DNA from: Rhizobium anhuiense | Lineage (GTDB): Bacteria; Pseudomonadota; Alphaproteobacteria; Rhizobiales; Rhizobiaceae | Assembly (NCBI RefSeq): GCF_003985145.1 | Contig: NZ_ML133531.1 | Span: forward strand, 167,139 to 231,138 | Direction of reading: 5' to 3' | DNA length: 64,000 bases | In this document: piece by piece, positions 16,048 through 24,068 of the stretch | How the letters are laid out: each line of letters begins with the position of its first letter | How positions within the stretch are numbered: position 1 is the first letter of the stretch | Program-made: the position numbers and the translations under genes | Notes under the pieces: model-generated | Told to the model about the DNA's origin: nothing | The model's database searches: none | Seen by the model: only the letters and a program-made list of their open reading frames with translations

Positions 16048-16119
16048 GGGACTCGAACCCCCACGCCTCTCGGCGCTTGGACCTAAACCAAGTGCGTCTA
16101 CCAATTCCGCCAACTGGGC
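16035..16119 (-). tRNA. tRNA-Leu(UAG), prophage-encoded, CCA encoded
   Basis: The reverse complement folds as a complete class II tRNA. The acceptor GCCCAGT pairs with ACTGGGC, the discriminator is A and CCA is encoded. The anticodon stem CTTGG/CCAAG encloses TTTAGGT (anticodon TAG), with a long variable arm (CGCCGAGAGGCG) and GGTTCGAGTC in the T arm. The gene lies inside the prophage, between the regulator and the integrase and antisense to them. It differs in sequence from the tRNA-Leu remnant at 17261. Confidence 0.93.
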
Positions 16120-16135
16120 AACGAAAGGAGTTGCG

Positions 16136-17149
16136 ATGCCTGTTAAACCACGCGGAGCCTCATGGCAAGCCGCTGTCTCTCATAAGGGGACGCGGCTGAG
16201 AAAAGACTTCCCAACGAAGCTTGAAGCTGAGATTTGGGAAGCCGAGACCAAGGCAGCACTGCTGTCTGGCAAAGAGGTGGTCGTAAAGACTGCCGAGCCT
16301 GTCATGACCCTGCAGCACCTCTTCGATCTGGTCGCTGAGACCCGATGGAGGGGCACCAAGGGCGAGAAGACGGCGCTGATCAATGGTCAGCACGTGGTCA
16401 ACATCCTCGGCCCACAGAGGGACGTTAAAACTCTCTGCTACGAGGACAGCTTGACCATCAAGAAGACGGTGACCGGCTGGAAACGGGCGGATGCCACGAT
16501 CAACCGCAAGCTCGCCGCTTTCTCCACCATGGTGAAAGAGGCCTACAAGCTCGGCAAGATCGACAAGCTGTTCGACATCGGCCTGATCAAAGAGCGGAAC
16601 ACCCGCGTCAGGTACTATGAGGACAAGGAACTCGATCAGATGCTGGCTTGGTGCGACGAGATGCTTGAAGATGAGCTGAGGGACTATATCATTGTCTCTC
16701 TGGACACCGGTTTCCGGCAGGGTGAGGTCTTAAAGATCACCAAGCGGGACGCCGAACTGGAAGACCTCTGGACCTTCGACACGAAGGCGGGGGACAAACG
16801 GGATGTGCCGCTCACAGCCAGGGCGAGGGAAGTTCTCCTCCGCAGGGCCAAGCCTCTCAACGATCCCGACGCAAAGCTCTTCACTCAGAAGCCAGCTTGG
16901 TACCGGGAACATTGGAAGAGCATGCAGTCGGACCTCGGCATGACCGATGACAACAACTACGTGCCGCACGTTCTGCGCCACACGTTCGTTACCAACATGC
17001 TACTGCATACCGACATTCGCACGGTGCAGGAGTTGGCCGGTCACAAGCGCATCGAGACGACCATGCGCTATGCCAAGACATCAGCCGAACGCAAACGTCT
17101 TGCAATTAAGCGGATGTCGGACTATCAGGGGGCCGAAATCGGGGCGTGA
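16136..17149 (+). CDS. int: phage tyrosine integrase
   Basis: A 337-residue tyrosine recombinase. The N-terminal AP2-like/Arm region has PRGASWQAAVSHKGTRLRKD. The catalytic domain contains Arg in DTGFRQGEVLKI (about residue 192), HVLRHTF (H-x-x-R, about 278-281), the His in AGHKRIETT and the nucleophile Tyr in TMRYAK (about 313). ATG at 16136 is chosen because AAAGGAG ends five bases before it; the open frame continues upstream through the tRNA but without a start signal. It lies about 110 bases before the attR site and should integrate the phage into tRNA-Leu. Confidence 0.93.
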   Translation: MPVKPRGASWQAAVSHKGTRLRKDFPTKLEAEIWEAETKAALLSGKEVVVKTAEPVMTLQHLFDLVAETRWRGTKGEKTALINGQHVVNILGPQRDVKTLCYEDSLTIKKTVTGWKRADATINRKLAAFSTMVKEAYKLGKIDKLFDIGLIKERNTRVRYYEDKELDQMLAWCDEMLEDELRDYIIVSLDTGFRQGEVLKITKRDAELEDLWTFDTKAGDKRDVPLTARAREVLLRRAKPLNDPDAKLFTQKPAWYREHWKSMQSDLGMTDDNNYVPHVLRHTFVTNMLLHTDIRTVQELAGHKRIETTMRYAKTSAERKRLAIKRMSDYQGAEIGA

Positions 17150-17260
17150 CACATGACACATTGTGGCATTTCTCCGTGACACAGCAGTAAGTAAAAGGAA
17201 TGCACAAGACCTCAAGCTATTGAAAAGCTTGCGCTCCTGGGGATGGTAAAACGGGCTAAG

Positions 17261-17317
17261 CAGATTTAGGTTCTGGTGCCGCAAGGCGTGGGAGTTCAAG
17301 TCTCTCTACCCGCACCA
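17261..17317 (+). other. attR: 3' half of host tRNA-Leu(UAG)
   Basis: From the anticodon stem onward (CAGATTTAGGTTCTGG) to CCA at 17317 the sequence is a normal tRNA-Leu(UAG) 3' half, with a GGAGTTCAAGTCTC T arm. The bases before 17261 do not supply the matching 5' acceptor (GCGGGT expected) or D arm, and the outermost anticodon-stem pair is mismatched. So the tRNA begins at the recombination point. The reconstituted or broken 5' half should be at the left prophage end. Confidence 0.82.
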
Positions 17318-17515
17318 AGCTGTTTGCAGGCGGGAGACTGAGAATCGGTTGTTCCAGAACAATTGAAAGTTGTCCCGAATAGCCCGCGAGTGCCGTTCCG
17401 CTTTGGGCGGAATGATATGGAATTGGAAAAGCCACGCGCGGCACGCTGCCGGCGTCGTGCTCATTGAAACGAACGGCGTCTGGGCACGGCCGCCACGACA
17501 TGAAGGTAGGAAGAC

Positions 17516-19000
17516 ATGCAGGTTATCGAAACGCTCGCTGAAGGGCTGAAGCGCGAAATCAAGGTCGTTATCCCGGCCAAGGACATGGAAGACAAGATGA
17601 ATGAGCGTCTTGCCGATGTGAAGGACAAGGTTCGCATCAACGGCTTCCGTCCGGGCAAGGTCCCCGCTGCTCACCTGAAGAAGGTCTATGGCAAGTCGAT
17701 CATGGCCGACCTCGTCAACGAGATCGTCCGCGAGCAGCCGGCCGCCATCCTGTCCAGCCGCGGCGAAAAGTCGGCCACGCAGCCGGAAATCGCCATGACG
17801 GAAGACAAGGACGAAGCCGACAAGATCCTCGCCGCCCAGCAGGATTTCGAATTCACGCTCTCCTATGAAGTGCTGCCGCCGATCGAACTGAAGTCGGTCA
17901 AGGGCATCAAGGTCACGCGCGAAGTCATCGACATCTCGGACGACGAAGTCAACGAGCAGGTCCTGAAGGTCGCCGAAAGCGCTCGCGCCTACGAGACCAA
18001 GACCGGCAAAGCCGCCAACGGCGACCGCATCACCATGGATTACGTCGGCAAGGTCGACGGCGAAGCCTTCGAAGGCGGCACCGACCAGGGCGCCGAACTG
18101 GTGCTCGGCTCCGGCCGCTTCATTCCTGGCTTCGAAGACCAGCTCGTCGGCGTCAAGGCTGGCGACGAGAAGACCATCACCGTGACCTTCCCGGCCGACT
18201 ATCCGGCCAAGAACCTCGCCGGCAAGGAAGCGACCTTTGATGTCACCGTCAAGGATGTCGCAGCCCCCGGCGCTGTCGAGATCAACGACGAACTCGCCTC
18301 CAAGCTCGGCATCGAATCCGCCGACCGCCTGAAGGAAATCGTTCGTGGCCAGATCGAATCGCAGTACGGCTCGCTGACCCGCCAGAAGCTGAAGCGTCAG
18401 ATTCTCGACCAGCTCGATGAGATGTACAAGTTCGAGACCCCGAATTCGCTCGTCGACGCCGAATATAACGGCATCTGGAGCCAGGTGAACAACGACCTCG
18501 CCCAGTCCGGCAAGACCTTCGAGGACGAAGACACGACCGAAGAAAAGGCACGTGAGGAATACAAGACGCTCGCCGAGCGTCGCGTCCGCCTCGGCCTCGT
18601 TCTCTCCGAAATCGGCGAAAAGGCAGGCGTCGAAGTCAGCGAAGACGAAATGCAGCGCGCCATCTACGATCAGCTGCGTCAGTATCCGGGCCAGGAAAAG
18701 CAGATCCTCGAATTCTTCCGCAGCCAGCCGGGTGCCGCCGCTTCGATCCGCGCGCCGATCTTCGAAGAAAAGGTCATCGATCACCTGCTCACCGAAATCG
18801 ACGTTACCGACAAGAAGGTGACGAAGGAAGAACTGCTCGCCGAGGAAGAAGGCGAGGCTAAGGCCGAGACCAAGAAGGCCGCGCCGAAGAAGAAGGCTGC
18901 CGCCAAGGCCGAAGCAGCTGAGGCCGGTGAAGGCGAAGAAGCCGCACCGAAGAAGAAGGCTGCTCCGAAGAAGAAGGCGGCTGACGAAAGCGCCGAATAA
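17516..19000 (+). CDS. tig: trigger factor
   Basis: The ribosome-bound chaperone and peptidyl-prolyl isomerase, 494 residues. Residues 1-110 are the ribosome-binding domain with the signature INGFRPGKVP at about 41-50. Residues 150-245 are the FKBP-type domain (DRITMDYVGKVDGEAFEGG, VLGSGRFIPGFEDQLVG). The rest is the helical chaperone body. The last 60 residues are a Lys/Ala/Glu repeat tail (KKAAPKKKAAAKAE) common in rhizobial trigger factors. AGGAAG lies just before ATG. It is the first host gene right of the prophage and is intact. Confidence 0.97.
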   Translation: MQVIETLAEGLKREIKVVIPAKDMEDKMNERLADVKDKVRINGFRPGKVPAAHLKKVYGKSIMADLVNEIVREQPAAILSSRGEKSATQPEIAMTEDKDEADKILAAQQDFEFTLSYEVLPPIELKSVKGIKVTREVIDISDDEVNEQVLKVAESARAYETKTGKAANGDRITMDYVGKVDGEAFEGGTDQGAELVLGSGRFIPGFEDQLVGVKAGDEKTITVTFPADYPAKNLAGKEATFDVTVKDVAAPGAVEINDELASKLGIESADRLKEIVRGQIESQYGSLTRQKLKRQILDQLDEMYKFETPNSLVDAEYNGIWSQVNNDLAQSGKTFEDEDTTEEKAREEYKTLAERRVRLGLVLSEIGEKAGVEVSEDEMQRAIYDQLRQYPGQEKQILEFFRSQPGAAASIRAPIFEEKVIDHLLTEIDVTDKKVTKEELLAEEEGEAKAETKKAAPKKKAAAKAEAAEAGEGEEAAPKKKAAPKKKAADESAE

Positions 19001-19025
19001 TCGCTTTTCAGTTCAGAAGTTTGGA

Positions 19026-19053
19026 AGGCCTCGCCATCGTGCGGGGCCTTTTT
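19026..19053 (+). terminator. intrinsic terminator of tig
   Basis: AGGCCTCGC (19026-19034) pairs with GCGGGGCCT (19041-19049), one G-U pair, six-base loop, followed by five T. It lies 26 bases after the tig stop. Confidence 0.9.
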
Positions 19054-19177
19054 CTATTATCTGGGGCAGTTTCATTCTCGCCGCCTACTCCATTGTGCCT
19101 ATTCATCCGGAACAACAAAGAGTTGCAATAAAGTATAATTCGATGCAGATTTCGCTGATGGTGGGGAGGACCTGAAG

Positions 19178-19600
19178 ATGACTGCAAAGCATGACATGAA
19201 GAAGCTTGTGGAGGAAATCTATGCTGTGCGTGACCGCGGCGATATCGAGGGCACGCTGGCGCTGATCGGCGAGGGGTGCACCTTTCGCATGGCCGGTAAT
19301 ACACGGCTGGCGCCCTTTTCGACTGAAGCAAGCGGGCATGCTTTCCGCCAAGCGATAACGCAGCTCATTACGGTATGGGATCTATCGAATATCAAGACAT
19401 CAGGCATCTATGTCGACGAAGATGAGCACATGGTCTTTGCCCACCGCGAAGGCGAGGTCAGGCACATCCCATCGGGTGTGAGCTTCCATACGGAATTCGT
19501 CGACAAGATCCATTTCCGGGATGGGAAACCGGTCAAGATCGTCGAATTCGTCGACACGCTGCAAGTGGCCGAGACGAGCCGGATCATCCAGCTCGCTTAA
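19178..19600 (+). CDS. SnoaL/NTF2-like protein (ketosteroid-isomerase fold)
   Basis: A 140-residue protein of the NTF2-like superfamily. The pattern fits: long N-terminal helices with IYAVRDRGDIEGTLALI, then GCTFRMAGNT, and C-terminal strands ending VDKIHFRDGKPVKIVEFVDT. In rhizobia such proteins are common and mostly uncharacterised; substrate cannot be deduced. ATG at 19178 is preceded by GGGGAGGA. It stands alone between the tig terminator and a convergent radical SAM gene. Confidence 0.75.
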   Translation: MTAKHDMKKLVEEIYAVRDRGDIEGTLALIGEGCTFRMAGNTRLAPFSTEASGHAFRQAITQLITVWDLSNIKTSGIYVDEDEHMVFAHREGEVRHIPSGVSFHTEFVDKIHFRDGKPVKIVEFVDTLQVAETSRIIQLA

Positions 19601-19698
19601 ACGGCCTCCAAAGTCCGAGCGCTTCAAAGCGCGTTGTCAAACTTGATTTGGGGTTTGGTGCGGCCGACTGGGCGTCGGCCGCCGTTAAGATTTAGCGC

Positions 19699-21468
19699 TC
19701 AATGCGCTGTCAGTTGCGCGACTTTCCTGACATGGTTGACGGCTGCGGCGCCGCCGGCGGTCTGGGTGAAGAGGTGGAGCGTTTCCTCTTCGTCGTCGGC
19801 GACAGGCGTCAGGGCCTGATCCATATAGGTCTTCGACTTGGCATCCCTTGAAATCAGGAATGCCGAAATCGTCAGGCCAATGATCGTGCCGGCGAGCGAG
19901 GCATGTTTGCGGAAGGTTTCCCAGGCGAAGCGCGGCCAGAACACCAGCGGATTTTCGCGCGGCAGGTCCGGGCGACGCTCCGACGGCGTCTTCAGGCGCA
20001 GCAGGCCGCTTTGCAGTGGATGCACGTTTTCCAGCGGCACGGTGGTCGCGAAGGAGACGAGAACCTTGACGAGCCTTGCAAGCGGGACTCCGGTTGCCAC
20101 GGCGCGGCGCAGCAGCGTCTTCATATGATCAGGCGAATAATAGAGCGACCAGGCCTCGTGGTAGATGTCTTCCCACTGCTGCTTGCTCATCTTGGGATGC
20201 GCGGTGCAGACATGCTCGACATCGTAGATGTTGAGATCGGCATCCATCTCGACGCCCTTCTTCCATAGGACCTGATGGTCCTCGGAGCCCGGCAACGGCG
20301 TCAGGATGAAGAATTCGATGACGTCGAGCGGCAGCTCTTCCTGGATGATCGTAATGTCGCGGCGGATCGATTCCGGCGTATCGGCGGGGAATCCCAGGAT
20401 ATAACCGGCAAGCGTCATGATGCCCTGCGCCTTCCAGGCGAGCAGCATCTTGCGGTATTCGGTGATCTTGTTCTGGTTCTTCTTGGCGGCGGTCAGATTG
20501 TCCGGATTGACGTTTTCGAGGCCGATGAAGACACGGGTGACACCGGCGCGGCGGGATTTCTCGATGAAATTCGGGATCTTGTGGCAGAGCGTGTCGACCT
20601 GGATCATCAGGCCGAGCGGAATGCCGTCGCGCTCCTTGAGCTCGATCAACCGGTCGAAGATCGCTTCCCAATCCTTGTTGCGGGCGAAATTGTCGTCGGT
20701 GATGAAGAATTTGTGGATGCCCTGCGCCCAGTTCATCCGCACCAGCTTTTCGACGTCGTCGGCCGAGCGGAAGCGCGACTTGCGTCCCTGTACGTTGATG
20801 ATGGTGCAGAACGAGCACTGATAGGGACAGCCGCGTCCGGCATCGAAGCTGGTGCTGAGCCCGAGCGTGCGCTGGATATTGTCCTTCGGCAGGAAGGGAA
20901 CCGGTGTGCCGCCGATGCCGGGAAGGTCGTTCATGAAATTGTAGAGCGGCTTCAGCTCGCCGGCGGCGGCGTCGCGCAGCACCATGTCGAGCCGGCCCTC
21001 GGCCTCGCCGGCAAACATCGAGATGCCCATGTCACGGCAGGCATCGAGCCCGACCGCCTTGCCATCCAGCATCGACAGGCAGCCGGAAACATGGAAGCCG
21101 CCGATGGAAACCGGCAGGCCGGCATCGCGGAAGGGCCGGGCGATATCAAGGGCGCGCGGATATTGGTTGGTCTGGACGCCGACAAGCGCGATCATGCCGA
21201 AATTATCGTGACGCTTGAACTGCGCCAGCAGGCCGGCAAAATCGATCCGCGTATTGGTCTCGTCGATCACGGTGATGTCGATCGCCGTATCGTCTCCGAG
21301 CACCTTGCGCTCGGCGCATTCAGCGGCGATGCCATAGAGTGCCGCGAGCGAATTGGAGGGAATCATCGCCCGCCACCAGCGGATGACGTAGCCATCATCG
21401 TCATAATGCGACGGCTTGATCAGGATCAGCTGAAAACGTCTGCGGGCAGCTTCCAAGACATGGGACAA
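19699..21468 (-). CDS. B12-binding-domain radical SAM protein
   Basis: A 589-residue enzyme. The N-terminal 180 residues match a cobalamin-binding domain (IDFAGLLAQFKRHDNFGMIALVG cut by IGGFHVSG). The radical SAM core follows with the 4Fe-4S motif CPYQCSFC (CxxxCxxC) near residues 210-217. TDDNFARNKDWEAIFDRL and AGYILGFPADTPESI are characteristic of this class, which includes methyltransferases and ring-forming enzymes. The C-terminal 100 residues include a possible membrane helix (AGTIIGLTISAFLIS). The substrate is not evident and the gene is monocistronic. Start at 21468 gives MSHVLEAARRRFQLILIKPS. Confidence 0.85.
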   Translation of the reverse strand: MSHVLEAARRRFQLILIKPSHYDDDGYVIRWWRAMIPSNSLAALYGIAAECAERKVLGDDTAIDITVIDETNTRIDFAGLLAQFKRHDNFGMIALVGVQTNQYPRALDIARPFRDAGLPVSIGGFHVSGCLSMLDGKAVGLDACRDMGISMFAGEAEGRLDMVLRDAAAGELKPLYNFMNDLPGIGGTPVPFLPKDNIQRTLGLSTSFDAGRGCPYQCSFCTIINVQGRKSRFRSADDVEKLVRMNWAQGIHKFFITDDNFARNKDWEAIFDRLIELKERDGIPLGLMIQVDTLCHKIPNFIEKSRRAGVTRVFIGLENVNPDNLTAAKKNQNKITEYRKMLLAWKAQGIMTLAGYILGFPADTPESIRRDITIIQEELPLDVIEFFILTPLPGSEDHQVLWKKGVEMDADLNIYDVEHVCTAHPKMSKQQWEDIYHEAWSLYYSPDHMKTLLRRAVATGVPLARLVKVLVSFATTVPLENVHPLQSGLLRLKTPSERRPDLPRENPLVFWPRFAWETFRKHASLAGTIIGLTISAFLISRDAKSKTYMDQALTPVADDEEETLHLFTQTAGGAAAVNHVRKVAQLTAH

Positions 21469-21492
21469 GAGTATCTATCTTTCTTTAGAAGC

Positions 21493-21510
21493 TTTTGCCC
21501 GAAGGCAAAA
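21493..21510 (-). promoter_or_regulatory. UUCG-tetraloop hairpin in the radical SAM 5' region
   Basis: On the minus strand TTTTGCC-TTCG-GGCAAAA forms a perfect seven-bp stem closed by a stable tetraloop, 25 bases before the radical SAM start. It may be a leader structure or the 3' end of an upstream transcript; followed on the minus strand by only a mixed A/T stretch. Confidence 0.35.
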
Positions 21511-21627
21511 TGGATTTGAAGGCATCTATCAGGCACGGCGTATCAATGCGATTTAGGCGGTCAAACTAAGGCGTAAAAAAAGGCACGGCGCGCAAACGCT
21601 TCGCGAAACTTGTCATTCCTTAATATA

Positions 21628-22431
21628 CTACCCGATATCCAGCAGCAATGCGCGGTGGTCGGAGACCTCAGGCGCCTCGACCACCTCGAATTTGGCAACC
21701 TTCACCGGCGGTGTAACCAGCATGTAGTCGGCAAAGCGGCCCTGCTTCAGATAGTAGGAGGTTCGCGTGTCTACAAGGCCGTTTCCGGTGACGAGATCGG
21801 AAAGCCCGAGTCTGGCGAGCATGGTGAAGGTCGCGCTGTCGGGCAACACATTGAAATCGCCGCAGACGACGAGCCCTTCGTCACCGGGCCAGACGCGCTC
21901 GATCAGCCCGACCAGCGCTGCGGCCTGCTCCTCGCGCGCCGCCGTGTCATCCTTGCCTGCGGGATCGCGCAGGCCATGCATGTGGGCGATGGTCACGGTC
22001 GAAGCGTGCTCATGGCTGAAGAGGCGGATGCAATGGGCGTTTCGCGGCCGGGGATGGTCGCCCCAGCCATCAGCGGAAAAATGGCCATGCACGAAGTCCA
22101 GCCCCTGGGCAATGACGGAATGGGTCTTGCGCACGAAGGTAGCCAGCCCGAATTCGGCGGCAATGGCGGTATCGCCGTCGAACAGCTCGCCTCTCGATGT
22201 CGGGCAGAAGAAGCCGTCATGGCCGGGCAGGGCGGCGCTGACCTCCGTGAATAGATTGAAGCGCTGTGGCAGCTCCAGCCCTGCATCCCGATAGATCGAC
22301 CATCCGCAGCCCGTACCTGGCGCCCGCAGCACCTCCTGCAGGCACAGCACATCCGGATCTGCCTGCCTGACATAGCCGATCAGGGCCTCATGCAGCCTGC
22401 CGCCCCACGCGTTCAGCGAAATGATGCGCAA
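21628..22431 (-). CDS. endonuclease/exonuclease/phosphatase-family hydrolase
   Basis: A 267-residue EEP-fold protein. All classic motifs are present in order: SLNAW near the start, LCLQEV (metal-binding Glu), IAHMHG, VVCGDFNVLPDS, and the C-terminal FADYM and VSDHRALLLDIG with the catalytic Asp-His. The family includes DNases, inositol phosphatases and sphingomyelinases; no feature selects among these. No signal peptide, so probably cytoplasmic. It is transcribed in the same direction as sthA, 50 bases downstream of it. Confidence 0.85.
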   Translation of the reverse strand: MRIISLNAWGGRLHEALIGYVRQADPDVLCLQEVLRAPGTGCGWSIYRDAGLELPQRFNLFTEVSAALPGHDGFFCPTSRGELFDGDTAIAAEFGLATFVRKTHSVIAQGLDFVHGHFSADGWGDHPRPRNAHCIRLFSHEHASTVTIAHMHGLRDPAGKDDTAAREEQAAALVGLIERVWPGDEGLVVCGDFNVLPDSATFTMLARLGLSDLVTGNGLVDTRTSYYLKQGRFADYMLVTPPVKVAKFEVVEAPEVSDHRALLLDIG

Positions 22432-22481
22432 TGTCGTTCGGCTCCGTTTGGCGGCCGGATCTGCTGTCTACACGGCGAGCT

Positions 22482-23888
22482 TTAGAGTTCCGACTTGATG
22501 TCGCCCATCCGGTTCCAGGCATCGAGGCCGGCGATCTTGTAGGCTTCGGCAAGCGTCGGATAGTTGAAGGTGTTTTCGACGAAATATTCGACCGTCCCTT
22601 TGAGATTGAGCACCGCCTGGCCGATATGGACCAGCTCGGTGGCGCCTTCGCCGACGATATGCACGCCGAGCAGACGGCGAGTCTTCAGCGAGAAGATCAG
22701 CTTCAAAAGGCCGGTGTCGAGGCCCATGATATGACCGCGCGAGGTTTCGCGGAACCGGGCGATGCCGCACTCATAGGGAATACCGCGCTCCTTCATCTCC
22801 TCTTCGGTCAGGCCGCAGGTCGAAATCTCCGGCACGGCATAGATGCCGTAGGGGAAATATTTCGGCGGCTCCTTGGCGACCGCGCCGATCGCGACGCGGG
22901 CGGCGATGCGGCCCTGTTCCATCGAGGTCGAGGCAAGGCTCGGAAAGCCGACGACGTCGCCGGCGGCGTAGACGTTGGCAACCGATGTCTGGAACGTCTC
23001 CGGATTGACCTTGAGACGGCCGCGGCTATCGGCTTCGAGGCCGATGGCCGGAAGGTTCAGCGCGTCAGTCGCCCCCATGCGGCCGGCGGCGAAAAGCACC
23101 ATGTCGGTCGTCAGGCGCCGGCCACTGTCGAGCGTCAGCTCGACCTTGCCGTTGTCGAGCGTCTCAACCTTGTCGGCCTTCTGGCCGAGCAGCAGCTTCA
23201 TGTTGCGGTCGCGCAGCTGATAGGTGAAGTCCTCGACGATTTCCTTGTCGATGAAGTCGAGCATCGTCGCCTTCGGGTCGATGACGGTGACGGCCGTGTC
23301 GAGCGCGCTGAAGATCGTCGCATATTCGATGCCGATGACGCCGGCGCCGATGACGACCATCGATCGCGGCAACTCCTGGATGTCGAGCAACTCGTCGCTG
23401 TCGAGTACAGTCTTGCCGTCGAAAGGTATGTAATCGGGACGGAACGGCTTTGTGCCGACGGCGAGCAGTACGCTGGCGGCGGTGACCTGCGTGGTCTCGC
23501 CGTCATCCTTGATCACCTGCAGCGTCGACGCATCGATGAAGCTCGCCTTGCCGCGAATGTGCTGCACGCGGTTGCGGGCGAACTGGTGTTCCAGCACCTC
23601 GACCTCGTGGTTCAGCGTGATCAGCAGGCGGCGGCGCAAATCATCTGCGCTGATCTCTTCCTTGACGCGGTAAGACCGGCCGTAGAAACCGCGTTCGCGC
23701 CAGCCGGAGAGGTTGAGCGCGGTCTCGCGCAGCGTTTTGGAGGGGATGGTGCCGGTATGCACGGACACGCCGCCGACGCGTTTGCCCTGCTCGATAACAA
23801 GCACTTTCTTGCCGAGTTTTGCAGCCTGGATGGCGCCGCGGCGCCCTGCGGGACCGCTGCCCACCACAACGAGATCGTACTGAAGCAT
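22482..23888 (-). CDS. sthA: soluble pyridine nucleotide transhydrogenase
   Basis: A 468-residue flavoprotein of the pyridine nucleotide-disulphide oxidoreductase family. It has the FAD site VVVGSGPAG at the N-terminus, the NAD site VVIGAGVIGIEYA in the middle, the second FAD motif VYAAGDVVGFP, and a dimerisation domain ending with the family-like GLDAWNRMGDIKSEL. As in SthA, the position of the redox-active disulphide is HTGTIPSKTLRE without cysteines, so it does not act as a lipoamide- or glutathione-type reductase. It balances NADPH and NADH. ATG at 23888 or 23891 is preferred over an upstream in-frame start. Confidence 0.9.
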   Translation of the reverse strand: MLQYDLVVVGSGPAGRRGAIQAAKLGKKVLVIEQGKRVGGVSVHTGTIPSKTLRETALNLSGWRERGFYGRSYRVKEEISADDLRRRLLITLNHEVEVLEHQFARNRVQHIRGKASFIDASTLQVIKDDGETTQVTAASVLLAVGTKPFRPDYIPFDGKTVLDSDELLDIQELPRSMVVIGAGVIGIEYATIFSALDTAVTVIDPKATMLDFIDKEIVEDFTYQLRDRNMKLLLGQKADKVETLDNGKVELTLDSGRRLTTDMVLFAAGRMGATDALNLPAIGLEADSRGRLKVNPETFQTSVANVYAAGDVVGFPSLASTSMEQGRIAARVAIGAVAKEPPKYFPYGIYAVPEISTCGLTEEEMKERGIPYECGIARFRETSRGHIMGLDTGLLKLIFSLKTRRLLGVHIVGEGATELVHIGQAVLNLKGTVEYFVENTFNYPTLAEAYKIAGLDAWNRMGDIKSEL

Positions 23889-24068
23889 CATCAAGCCCCG
23901 GATTGGAAAGGAATCATTTTGCGACGCAAAATGTCGCCCGTCCATCGTTAGCCGGTCAATGTTACAGATTGTTTTACGGCCGCCTGATTGGTCCTGACGG
24001 GCGCTTTTTCGGGCAAGTGAGCCCTTCGGGAAACAGCTTTACGCCATGATGTCGGCGCGCGACGGTTT

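Larger units (their letters stand above)
1..17317. mobile_element. T7-like prophage, right-hand part (left end outside window)
   Basis: The block holds consecutive homologues of T7 genes 13, 14, 15, 16, 17, holin, 18 and 19, all on the plus strand with one-base or short overlaps, then accessory genes, a tyrosine integrase and a partial tRNA-Leu that marks the right attachment site. Early genes (RNA polymerase, primase-helicase, DNA polymerase, capsid, portal) are not present and should lie left of base 1. The packaged genes look intact, with no frameshift seen, so the element may be functional. The right boundary is placed at the CCA end of the tRNA-Leu remnant. A T7-like virion with an integrase implies a temperate autographivirus-like phage; that classification is inference. 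Confidence 0.9.

Noticed and set aside
22431..23951. 506-codon plus-strand frame opposite sthA
   Set aside because: Antisense to a clear flavoprotein gene; no recognisable motifs.
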